Assembly (NCBI GenBank): GCA_026706345.1
Contig: JAPOYX010000023.1
Location: forward strand, 76,975 to 140,974
Reading direction: 5' to 3'
From: Gemmatimonadota bacterium
GTDB lineage: Bacteria > JAAXHH01
Length of the DNA: 64,000 bases
Within the stretch, counting starts at the first letter, position 1; every line of letters starts with the position of its first letter. A model generated the notes under the pieces. The model saw nothing but the letters and a program-made list of their open reading frames with translations. It was not told the origin of the DNA and did no database searches. Shown in pieces: positions 1-7,441 of the stretch. Both the position numbers and the translations under genes were made by a program.

Positions 1-42
1 CGACCGGTGGTCCGTCGGATCCAACCCGGGGAAAGACGCGAC

Positions 43-1743
43 ATGAAGAAGGCGAAACGGCGGTCAACATCGGGTATGTGTGCGATTTTGGGCATCATCG
101 CGCTGGGATGGGCATGCGTGCTGCTCGCCGGCACCGGCCCGGCGGTTTCGCAAAACACCCCCGCTGTCTTCAATTCCATCGGCAAGCCGCTGCCGCCGGA
201 CGCGGCGCCCCTGGCATTCCAGGCCTACCGTTTCATGCGCGACGAGCCCAGAAGCCTGGACGTCAGCGTCAACCTTTACGTGGGCCAGTGGAACGAGTTC
301 CTCTTCGAGACCCTGGTCGCCAAGGACGAGAACGGCGACCTCATCCCTGCGGCGGCCGATCGGTGGGAGGTCTCTCCCGACGGTAAGACCTGGACCTTCT
401 ATCTGCGCGAAACGGGGCGGTGGAGCGACGGCAGGCCCGTCACGGCCCACGACTTCGTCTATACGTTCCGCAGGTCCCTCTCCTACGAGACGGCCAATCC
501 ATACGCCGCGTTCTACAGCGACATCGTGGGCGCGAAGTCCTACAGCCAGACCCCTGCCGCCGATCCGGAAACGCTGGGCGTCAGGGCCATAGACGACCAT
601 ACGCTGACCTTCGAAACCACCCACCCGGCGCCGTACCTGGGACTCATTCTCTCCGTCCCAACGTCCATGCCGGTGCCCCGGTGGCAGGTGGAAAAGCACG
701 GACCCCGGTGGACCGAGGAAGGGAACTGCGTGACCAATTCGAGTTACAGGCTGACGGAATGGAAGCACGGAAGCCACATGGACTTCGAGCTCAATCCCTA
801 TTACGATGGCCCCATCAAGGGCTACGTGGAAAAGATACACCGCGTTTTCCGCCATCCGTCGACCGCCAACCTGCTGCCTTACGAAAACGACGAAGTCGGC
901 TTTGCCGAAGTACAGGCCAACGAGCTGATTCGCGTGCGGCGCGATCCGGAACTGAGTTCGGAACTCAGTTCCAACCCGACCGACGGTACCTGGTACATCT
1001 TCTTCGACACCCGCAAGCCCCCCTTCAACGACGCCAGGGTCCGGCGCGCCATCGCACGAGCCATCGACCGGGAGACGATATGCCGCGTCGTGCTGCACGG
1101 CGCGGCCGTACCTGCGTATTCCATGCTGCCGGTTACCTTCGACGCTCATGGCGACTACAAAGCCTACCAGGATTTCGATCCCGAAAAGGCGCGGAAGTTG
1201 CTGGCAGAGGCCGGTTATCCCGGAGGCCGAGGGTTTCCGACGATGGAGATGTGGCTCAGGCAGCCCAGGCCGGACATCCGGATGGTAGCGGAGGTGATCC
1301 AGGGGATGCTCAGGGAACATCTGGGCATCGGCATCACCTTCCGCAGCGCCGACTACCCGGTATTCACCAATTACATGTTCAACTGGAACATCGACCTGGG
1401 CCTGGTGCCTTTCTTCGCGGATTACCGGGACCCGAAGAACATGCTGGACATGATCTGGCGTCCCGGCAGCCGGGGACGAAGCCGCCACGATTTCGAAAAC
1501 GCCGAATTCGAAGCTTTGCTGGACGCGGCGGACCAGGAAATAGATCCCGATGAACGTACGGAGATAGTTCGCCGGGCCGAACGCATCCTGGTCGAGGAGG
1601 CGGGTGCGGCCTTCGTCTTCCACCCCATGACCAACAACCTGTTCAAACCGTGGCTCAGAGGGCTCAAAACCAACCGGTTCGGCGGCAAGACCGTGATCTT
1701 CACGGATCTCTATATCGGTGAGGATTATCCCGAGGCGAGGTAA
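43..1743 (+). CDS. Peptide/oligopeptide ABC transporter substrate-binding protein (OppA/SBP family 5)
   Basis: Extracytoplasmic solute-binding protein expected to deliver peptides or similar solutes to an ABC importer. ATG 43 is preferred over the in-frame GTG at 7 because GGGGAAAG lies just upstream and residues 1-37 form a signal peptide (MKKAKRR, hydrophobic core 12-30, cleavage near AVSQ). The mature protein shows family 5 patterns: WNEFLFETLV near the N-terminus, SPDGKTWTFYLR, DFVYTFRRSL and the RRAIARAIDRETI segment in the middle. 566 aa is normal for the family. No permease or ATPase gene lies downstream, so partners must be upstream of the window or elsewhere. Substrate is not deducible. 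Confidence 0.9.
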   Translation: MKKAKRRSTSGMCAILGIIALGWACVLLAGTGPAVSQNTPAVFNSIGKPLPPDAAPLAFQAYRFMRDEPRSLDVSVNLYVGQWNEFLFETLVAKDENGDLIPAAADRWEVSPDGKTWTFYLRETGRWSDGRPVTAHDFVYTFRRSLSYETANPYAAFYSDIVGAKSYSQTPAADPETLGVRAIDDHTLTFETTHPAPYLGLILSVPTSMPVPRWQVEKHGPRWTEEGNCVTNSSYRLTEWKHGSHMDFELNPYYDGPIKGYVEKIHRVFRHPSTANLLPYENDEVGFAEVQANELIRVRRDPELSSELSSNPTDGTWYIFFDTRKPPFNDARVRRAIARAIDRETICRVVLHGAAVPAYSMLPVTFDAHGDYKAYQDFDPEKARKLLAEAGYPGGRGFPTMEMWLRQPRPDIRMVAEVIQGMLREHLGIGITFRSADYPVFTNYMFNWNIDLGLVPFFADYRDPKNMLDMIWRPGSRGRSRHDFENAEFEALLDAADQEIDPDERTEIVRRAERILVEEAGAAFVFHPMTNNLFKPWLRGLKTNRFGGKTVIFTDLYIGEDYPEAR

Positions 1744-1769
1744 AACTTCGCGGTGAGGCGGAACACCTT

Positions 1770-1786
1770 GCGCGGCGTGTCCGCGC
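1770..1786. terminator. GC hairpin between convergent genes
   Basis: GCGCGG-CGTGT-CCGCGC is a perfect 6-bp stem with a 5-nt loop in the 63-bp gap between the convergent substrate-binding protein and COX24-like genes. There is no T tract, so intrinsic termination is uncertain. Confidence 0.35.
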
Positions 1787-1806
1787 GGAGACACCCGCTA
1801 CCGCTT

Positions 1807-1896
1807 TTACTTCTTCTTATGCCTGTCGGCCCGCAAGCGTTTCTTGCGCTTATGGGTAGCGATCTTGGAACGCTTGCGCTTCTTACCACTGGGCAT
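1807..1896 (-). CDS. 29-aa basic COX24/AURKAIP1-type mini-protein
   Basis: Encodes only 29 residues, more than half Lys/Arg/His, beginning MPSGKKRKRSKIATHKRKKR and ending HKKK. This matches the short COX24/AURKAIP1-domain proteins annotated in FCB-group bacteria. The mitochondrial domain relative is the small-subunit ribosomal protein mS38, so a ribosome-bound role is inferred. AAGGAG lies 7-8 nt before the ATG, a strong ribosome binding site for such a small gene. It follows the HU-type gene on the same strand by 36 bp and probably shares its transcript. Confidence 0.7.
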   Translation of the reverse strand: MPSGKKRKRSKIATHKRKKRLRADRHKKK

Positions 1897-1932
1897 GTCG
1901 GTCTCCTTCTTGATTGGTCTCGTTTCTCTTGA

Positions 1933-2214
1933 TCAGTCTTGTTTCTGCACGCGATCCTTGAGGTGATCGGACGGTTTGAAAACGGGCACGACGCACGGGG
2001 GTATCCTGATGCCCGTCCCCGTCTTGGGATTGCGGGCGACGCGCGCCTTTCTTTCCTTCACTTTGAATATGCCGAATCCGCGCAGTTCGATCTTTTCGCC
2101 CCTGCCCAGGGCGGATGAGATCGAATCCAGCAACGCGTTCAGCACTTCCGCGGTATCCACCTTGGTCATCCCGGTGGACTGTGCGATACGAGCCACGATA
2201 TCGGCCTTAGTCAT
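1933..2214 (-). CDS. HU/IHF-family DNA-binding protein
   Basis: Histone-like nucleoid protein, 93 aa. It begins MTKADIVARIAQ and carries the beta-arm signature ARNPKTGTGIRIP followed by VVPVFKPSDHLKDRV, all standard for HU/IHF chains. The ATG at 2214 is chosen because AAGGAG stands 7 nt upstream; a longer frame from 2268 would overlap the end of sppA and add an unrelated leader. It acts as a dimer bending DNA. It lies 31 bp after sppA on the same strand and is probably cotranscribed with it. HU and IHF alpha/beta cannot be told apart from this sequence alone. Confidence 0.93.
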   Translation of the reverse strand: MTKADIVARIAQSTGMTKVDTAEVLNALLDSISSALGRGEKIELRGFGIFKVKERKARVARNPKTGTGIRIPPCVVPVFKPSDHLKDRVQKQD

Positions 2215-2245
2215 ACCATTCTCCTTGATCGTAGATGTTGCCGTT

Positions 2246-3124
2246 TCAGCGATACCGGTATTCGACAATGCCCGGCGAATACAGATCGGTCATCGTCTCC
2301 ATGTTCTCCATCAGCATCTCGAAAAACGTCTTGGGCGGCTGCCGGACCACGCTGGGCTTTTCCGGCAGCCCGGCCATCTTGCCGGCCAGGGCAATCGCGT
2401 CCTGGTAGGTGCCCAGGCGGTCCACGAGTCCCAGGGGCAGGGCCTGGTTTCCGGTGTATATCCGCCCGTCCGCCACTTCAACCACTTCCTCGCGGGAAAG
2501 CGGACGATAGCTGGCTACTGCTCCGACAAACTGGTCGTATACATCGTCGACCACGGATTGTACGATTCCTAATTCCTCGTCGGTCATGCCGCGGCTCATC
2601 GAACCTATGTCCTTGTGCCGGCCGCTTTTGACGACCTGCCAGTCGATACCGATCTTTTCGAACAGATCTTCGGCGCTCGGCGCGACGGTGATCACGCCGA
2701 TGCTTCCGGTTATGGTCCCGGGATTGGCCACGATGGAATCGGCCGCGCAGGCGATGTAGTATCCGCCCGACGCTGCCACGCTGCCCATGGATGCGACGAT
2801 GATCTTGTCCGCTTCCCGGGTCTTGCGCAGTTCATCGAAGATTTCCTGCGTGGGGGCTACGGCGCCGCCGGGGCTCTCGATGCGGAGCACGATGGCCCGC
2901 ACGGATTCGTCTTCGCGGTACTTGATAAGCTGTTTGACCGTGTCCTCGGCCCGGGTGATCGGTCCCCTGACCTCGACGAGGGCGATGCGCCCGCCGCCCG
3001 CGCCGGAAAAAGAACTGTCGCTGCTCAGCATGGGACCGGCGATGAGCAGCGCCATGACCACCACGATCACCAGCACTCCGCCGCCGAGCAAGCCGCCGAT
3101 TATCCAGTCCGATTTGCGCGCCAT
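2246..3124 (-). CDS. sppA: Signal peptide peptidase SppA (short, 36K type)
   Basis: Membrane-anchored serine protease that degrades cleaved signal peptides. 292 aa from ATG 3124, preferred over TTG 3157 because GGCGGAG precedes it. A single membrane segment spans residues 8-30. The ClpP-like fold region shows RIESPGGAVAPTQEI, the nucleophile motif AASGGYYIA (Ser119) and the general base region SGRHKDIGS (Lys171), so the Ser/Lys dyad is intact. Length fits the single-domain SppA group (not the 67K E. coli form). First gene of the sppA-HU-COX24-like run, with a clear promoter at 3204-3232. Confidence 0.93.
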   Translation of the reverse strand: MARKSDWIIGGLLGGGVLVIVVVMALLIAGPMLSSDSSFSGAGGGRIALVEVRGPITRAEDTVKQLIKYREDESVRAIVLRIESPGGAVAPTQEIFDELRKTREADKIIVASMGSVAASGGYYIACAADSIVANPGTITGSIGVITVAPSAEDLFEKIGIDWQVVKSGRHKDIGSMSRGMTDEELGIVQSVVDDVYDQFVGAVASYRPLSREEVVEVADGRIYTGNQALPLGLVDRLGTYQDAIALAGKMAGLPEKPSVVRQPPKTFFEMLMENMETMTDLYSPGIVEYRYR

Positions 3125-3203
3125 GACACACACTCCGCCAGCCGGTTTCAACAACAAAATCCGGTCCGTCGAGGGCCTTTACCAGGTGTAATAACCCGCG
3201 ACC

Positions 3204-3232
3204 AAAATATCACGTTAGTATAAGTATGTCAA
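3204..3232 (-). promoter_or_regulatory. Sigma70-type promoter for sppA
   Basis: On the minus strand TTGACA (3232-3227) is separated by exactly 17 nt from TATTTT (3209-3204), in a local AT-rich patch. The predicted start near 3197 gives a leader of about 73 nt before the sppA ATG. Confidence 0.7.
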
Positions 3233-3483
3233 TGACTTTTTGGAATTCGGAGGCCGAAGGAACGGCCTCGCGGACGATTGTTTATGGGTTCGGATGGCGG
3301 GGTGTTTCTGTGGGTGGCAGATGGAGGGTTTTCACCGGTGGTCAGACGATGCCCGCGCGATGGTCGTCACGTCATGAAGCAATTGGCTGATCACGCGGTA
3401 ACGGCTCGTCATAACGGCGGGTAATAGTAGCGCTGCGGTCGCGTCATGACGCCGCGTCATTCACCGGGAATCGGGCAGGTCAT
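3233..3483. other. Non-coding gap between sppA promoter and LysM protein gene
   Basis: About 250 bp with no supportable gene. It ends with an exact 23-bp unit (3458-3480) that is repeated in tandem at 3481-3503, the second copy forming the last codons and stop of the neighbouring LysM protein gene. Confidence 0.6.
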
Positions 3484-5316
3484 TCACCGGGAATCGGGCA
3501 GGTCGATCCGGAGCCGGTCGCCCGGGTGAATGGCTCCGCGCCGGTTGAGGCCGTTGGCCCTTCGAAGCGCGCTCACGGTGACGTTATGGGCCCGGGCGAT
3601 ATCCCAGAGGGTGTCTCCCGGTCTGACGGTGTAGGTGATGGTGTTCGATGCAGTTGCGCCGCCCTCGCCTCGGGTCGTACCGTCCCGTGCGGTGGATTCG
3701 CGGTCTGAGGCCGAAGCGCCGCCGGTCGAAGCGCCCTGTGACGCGCGGGGGAGATAGATCGTCAGCGTGCGGCCGGCGATGATATCGCCGGGATTGCTAA
3801 GCTTGTTCCAGTCCTGCAGGTTCGCCATTGATACGCCGTACCGCCTGCTGATGCTGGCAAGCGTGTCTCCCCGCCGGATACGATACGAAATGGCCCTGTG
3901 GGTCGAAGGATCCGGGGGCGGAACGACCCTGGGCTGCCGGTAGCGTATGGACCGGTTCGCCACCCGGTTCGAGGCGCCGTACAACGGGATGGTGAGGACC
4001 TGTCCGATCCTCAGGCGGTTCGGCCGGCGTATGTTGTTCTCGACGATGATATCCGCCGTCCGTACCCCGAAGCGGCGGGCGATGCGCCCCAGTGTATCGC
4101 CGCGTCTGACCCGGTAAAACGTCAGGTCGGACGGGTCGGGGCCCGGCGGCTCGACGCCGGCCCAGGCCGCGTAGGACCGGGTCGTACCCAGCGGCACCCT
4201 GAGACTATACCCCGACTCGGCCTTCCAGCGGCGCAGCTCCGGATTGAGCCGGCGCAGTTGCTCGGCCGGGATCTTCATGCCCTCGGCCACTTCCTCCAGG
4301 GCCATGGGTCTCGGAACCGGCACAGACTCGTGGATCAGCGGGAGGCCCCCCAGGGGTTCGAATCCGTAATCCTCCGGTGATTTGGAAATGATGGCCGACG
4401 CCATGACGAAGGACACGAAGGGAATCGTCTGTCCGGGTAGACTCATGTTCCACAGACTCAACCCTTCGGCCTTGCGCAGGGGCGTCGAACCGGCATGATG
4501 CGCCGCGAGCACGAGATCCCAGCTGCCCAGTTCCAGGTAAAGATCTTTGAACCGCGCCGCCGCCGCCCGCGTCGACTTCTCCGGATCGTAACGCTCGTCG
4601 ATCTCGTTGTTCCGGATCAGACCGTACCGTTCCGCGTCCTCCCAAGTAAACTGCCACAGGCCGGCGCGTCCTTCCGGCGAGCGCGCACGGGGATCGAAAC
4701 CGCTTCCGACCATGGCGATGTAAATCAGGTCGCCGGGCAATCCCGACCTGGAGAGGATCGACTCGATCATGGCCCGGTATCTGTTCGTCCGGCCCAACCA
4801 GAGAGCGAACGCATTGAACGCGTCGTTTCGCAGGATGTAAATCGCCTTTTTGACCCGTTCGTTGTAACTGATGGGCACGTCGAATCGACCGAAATCGGGC
4901 CAGGGCGGTTCCGGCGCGGCAGCGCGGTCCGATCCTTCCAGGAAAGGTGCGAGAAGAGCAAACCCGGCAGCGTCGTTCCGCTCTTCGACGTACGGATCGG
5001 TCGATGCGCCCGGATCTGTCGTTGACGGATCGGCCGTTGAATCTGCATTCGCCGTGGATGCTTCGGTTTTTAACGCAGATTCGGGAACACGATTCGCAGA
5101 CGTAATCGAATCAACCGCATTCGCGGATGAAAAATAAAAAACCGGCGCTGGGTTCGGAACGGCGCCGGTCGGCTCATCTTCGAACGTACGGGGCCCCGCA
5201 TAGAGAAAGGAAGGCAGCAGGACCAGGAAAGACAGACAGATCGGCAGCCGCCTTACATAGCAGAAGCAGCCTTTAGTCGGTATACTGCGAATGACTGTGC
5301 AGGTGGTACTGAGCAT
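3484..5316 (-). CDS. LysM protein with degenerate MltD-type lytic transglycosylase domain
   Basis: 610-aa exported cell-wall protein. Residues 1-40 form a signal peptide (PICLSFLVLLPSFLYAG). A Ser/Thr/Asp-rich linker (about 60-135) leads to an SLT domain (about 180-330) with GRAGLWQF and the typical helical pattern, followed by three LysM repeats (around 400, 470 and 560) that bind peptidoglycan. MltD-family enzymes carry a catalytic Glu in a VESxFxP motif; here codon 204 (4705-4707) reads GGA, giving MVGSGFDP, so the catalytic acid is replaced by Gly. I infer a non-catalytic, wall-binding or scaffolding protein unless another residue substitutes. The gene's final 23 bp are tandemly duplicated. 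Confidence 0.85.
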   Translation of the reverse strand: MLSTTCTVIRSIPTKGCFCYVRRLPICLSFLVLLPSFLYAGPRTFEDEPTGAVPNPAPVFYFSSANAVDSITSANRVPESALKTEASTANADSTADPSTTDPGASTDPYVEERNDAAGFALLAPFLEGSDRAAAPEPPWPDFGRFDVPISYNERVKKAIYILRNDAFNAFALWLGRTNRYRAMIESILSRSGLPGDLIYIAMVGSGFDPRARSPEGRAGLWQFTWEDAERYGLIRNNEIDERYDPEKSTRAAAARFKDLYLELGSWDLVLAAHHAGSTPLRKAEGLSLWNMSLPGQTIPFVSFVMASAIISKSPEDYGFEPLGGLPLIHESVPVPRPMALEEVAEGMKIPAEQLRRLNPELRRWKAESGYSLRVPLGTTRSYAAWAGVEPPGPDPSDLTFYRVRRGDTLGRIARRFGVRTADIIVENNIRRPNRLRIGQVLTIPLYGASNRVANRSIRYRQPRVVPPPDPSTHRAISYRIRRGDTLASISRRYGVSMANLQDWNKLSNPGDIIAGRTLTIYLPRASQGASTGGASASDRESTARDGTTRGEGGATASNTITYTVRPGDTLWDIARAHNVTVSALRRANGLNRRGAIHPGDRLRIDLPDSR

Positions 5317-5440
5317 AGCGAGCGCTGTATACGAAATGCCGACTGTGTATAACGATCTTCACGTCTCGACGGGTTTGGCCTGTATCTCGGTCGATCCAAC
5401 AGAGACTGGCATTCATGGCAAGGTTGTCACCGTCGAGTAA

Positions 5441-5513
5441 TGGAGCTGAGCGGGATCGAACCGCTGACCTCATGAATGCCATTCATGCGCTCTCCCAGCT
5501 GAGCTACAGCCCC
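5441..5513 (-). tRNA. tRNA-Ala (anticodon GGC)
   Basis: A 73-nt cloverleaf on the minus strand: acceptor GGGGCTG/CAGCTCC with discriminator A, D-arm GCTC/GAGC, anticodon stem CATGA/TCATG with loop ATGGCAT (anticodon GGC), and T-arm AGCGG/CCGCT with loop TTCGATC. The acceptor contains the G3-U70 wobble pair that identifies alanine tRNAs. CCA is not encoded. Confidence 0.95.
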
Positions 5514-5524
5514 GAACGACGGTC

Positions 5525-5553
5525 AAGATAGGAACACACCCACAGGGTGTCAA
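5525..5553 (-). promoter_or_regulatory. Promoter of tRNA-Ala
   Basis: TTGACA, 17-nt spacer, TATCTT on the minus strand, with the -10 box 12 nt from the tRNA 5' end. The spacer contains a short ACACCC/GGGTGT inverted repeat with a 3-nt loop. Confidence 0.8.
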
Positions 5554-5820
5554 GTGAAAACAGGACCGCCTGGTGATACTTCCGCGGGCGGCTCAAGACC
5601 TGTTTCATCCTGTCAGCACGGAATTGGCTTGTAACGACCGTGTCCGGCACTTAAAGTCTCTACTGACGGAAAACCAACTGGACGGGATCCGGTTCTATGA
5701 CTTGTGTCCGCTCGACCTGTCGGAGGCCGGGCAGCCGCTGGCGGAAGATTAATGCGGAAGATCAACAAGGAAAAGACGGGAGCGGCAATAAATCGCCTGA
5801 AGATCAGCGAAAGGCCAGCC
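5554..5820. other. Gap upstream of the phosphatase fusion gene
   Basis: No gene is supported here. The downstream reading frame stays open leftwards to 5704 and has in-frame starts at 5704 and 5752, but that extension is not conserved-looking and its start codons lack ribosome binding sites. Confidence 0.5.
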
Positions 5821-7314
5821 ATGTCCGATGTAAAAACCAGCGTGAGCCATCCACTTCGCATCGACTGCTTGCGACCGAAGGAGAGTTTCGGCCGCATCGG
5901 CATCACCCTGTGTCCCGGCAAGACGGATCCCCGGGGGGTCGCGGGTAACTGGGCGCGCGACCTGGACCTGGATCTCGATGCAGTCGCAGCATGGGGTGCG
6001 ACAGCGGTCGCCAGCCTGATCACACAAGAGGAGATACATGATCTGAAAGTAGCCGGTCTTTCCAGGGCGGTCGCGGATCGTCACATGGAGTGGTGGCACC
6101 TGCCGATTCCGGACGGACAGCCACCGGGCGCCGATTTCGAGCAGGCATGGCGCGTCGCGGGACCGGCCATCAGGGACCGGCTCCGGCTCGGTTTCGACGT
6201 CCTCGTCCATTGCAAGGGAGGACTCGGCCGCGCGGGCACTCTGGCCGCCCGCCTCCTCGTGGAATTCGGGGAAAGCCCGTCCGAAGCGAAGCGCCGTGTT
6301 CGAGAAGCCCGTTCCCCCTACGCGATCGAAACCTTGAGTCAGGAGCGATACGTAGAAAGGTGCGCGGCAGCGACGGAGCCGCTGCCTTCCACGACGGCGA
6401 AGAGCATCCAGGACCGTGCAATCGGGACTCTTCTCGGTCTCGCGGTGGGAGACGCGGTGGGCACGACACTCGAATTCCGGCCGCGCGACGCACAGGCGCG
6501 GGTGGAAGATATGGTAGGGGGAGGCCCTTTCGATCTGCCCGCCGGATCGTGGACGGACGACACAACCATGGCGCTGGCCCTTGCCGATAGCCTGGCCGCG
6601 TCGGAAACGATCGACTGCCGGGACCTGATGGACCGTTTCGTCAGCTGGTGGCGGCACGGCGAATACTCCTGCACGGAAAGCTGCTTCGACATCGGAAACA
6701 CCACCAGGGCGTCGCTTGCCCGGTATGAGCGAACCGGCGATCCAATCGCCGGTTCGACCGACTCGCGCAGCGCGGGCAACGGTTCGCTGATGCGACTCGC
6801 CCCGGTCGCCCTGCGCTTCTGGGACGACCGCGGCTTGCTCGACGCCACCGCGGCCGAACAGTCCCGTACCACCCACGCCGCCGAGGATGCGGTAGATGCG
6901 TGCCGCGCCTTCGCGGAATTGCTGGCGGACGCCATCGCCGGTTCGCCGCGAACGGATCTCCTCGCCCCGAGACATATCGACGGGGCGCCGGCCGTCCAGC
7001 GGATCCTGGGCGGGAGCTGGCGCGGGCGGCCACGGGACGAAATCAGCTCGAGTGGTTACGTGATCAACACCCTCGAAGCCGCCATCTGGTCCGTCGCCCG
7101 TACCGCCGACTTCCGCGCCGCCATACTCCTTGCGGCCAACCTGGCCGACGACGCCGACACGGTAGCCGCCGTGACGGGACAGCTCGCCGGCGCGCTTTAC
7201 GGTCTCAGCGGCATACCCCGGGATTGGCTCGATCGGCTCGCCTGGAAGGATCGGCTGATGGACGTGACCCACCGCCTGTCCAGCAGGAACGCATTGTCCA
7301 GCAGGAACGCCTGA
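5821..7314 (+). CDS. Dual-specificity phosphatase / ADP-ribosylglycohydrolase fusion
   Basis: 497 aa from ATG 5821 (GAAAGG upstream). Residues 1-185 resemble the CDKN3/dual-specificity protein phosphatase fold: acid loop HLPIPDGQPP and the active-site P-loop HCKGGLGRAGT (about 130-140; Cys131, Arg137). From about 200 to the end it is an ADP-ribosylglycohydrolase (ARH/DraG): GTLLGLAVGDAVG, metal-binding SWTDDTTMAL, GNGSLMRLAP and the C-terminal ADDADTVAAVTGQ. Both catalytic sets look intact. It could remove phosphate and ADP-ribose from proteins or nucleotides; substrates are unknown. The last codons are a tandem duplication (16-bp core, 18-bp period). Confidence 0.88.
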   Translation: MSDVKTSVSHPLRIDCLRPKESFGRIGITLCPGKTDPRGVAGNWARDLDLDLDAVAAWGATAVASLITQEEIHDLKVAGLSRAVADRHMEWWHLPIPDGQPPGADFEQAWRVAGPAIRDRLRLGFDVLVHCKGGLGRAGTLAARLLVEFGESPSEAKRRVREARSPYAIETLSQERYVERCAAATEPLPSTTAKSIQDRAIGTLLGLAVGDAVGTTLEFRPRDAQARVEDMVGGGPFDLPAGSWTDDTTMALALADSLAASETIDCRDLMDRFVSWWRHGEYSCTESCFDIGNTTRASLARYERTGDPIAGSTDSRSAGNGSLMRLAPVALRFWDDRGLLDATAAEQSRTTHAAEDAVDACRAFAELLADAIAGSPRTDLLAPRHIDGAPAVQRILGGSWRGRPRDEISSSGYVINTLEAAIWSVARTADFRAAILLAANLADDADTVAAVTGQLAGALYGLSGIPRDWLDRLAWKDRLMDVTHRLSSRNALSSRNA

Positions 7315-7350
7315 CACTATCGTCCGGTTCAGGTTCGTCCCAATTTGTGC

Positions 7351-7379
7351 TTGTAACGGGATGTTCACCGTAGTATAGT
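7351..7379 (+). promoter_or_regulatory. Promoter of the DegT/PLP-enzyme gene run
   Basis: TTGTAA, exactly 17 nt, TATAGT, about 60 bp before the DegT gene and directly after the upstream gene ends. Confidence 0.55.
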
Positions 7380-7441
7380 CCTGAATCCTGATGCAGCCAT
7401 TCCGCATAGCATCCTGTTTTTATCGTTGAGGCTCGACGCCC

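Noticed and set aside
64..1794. 576-aa open frame on the minus strand opposite the substrate-binding protein
   Set aside because: No family motifs; it is the antisense shadow of a GC-rich gene, as are the long frames at 5749-7407, 17348-18862, 31277-33580 and 59650-61608.
5400..5430. Second, partial tRNA copy or attachment site beside tRNA-Ala
   Set aside because: Shares only a short GGCATTCATG-like string with the anticodon arm; no T-arm or acceptor match, and no integrase gene nearby.
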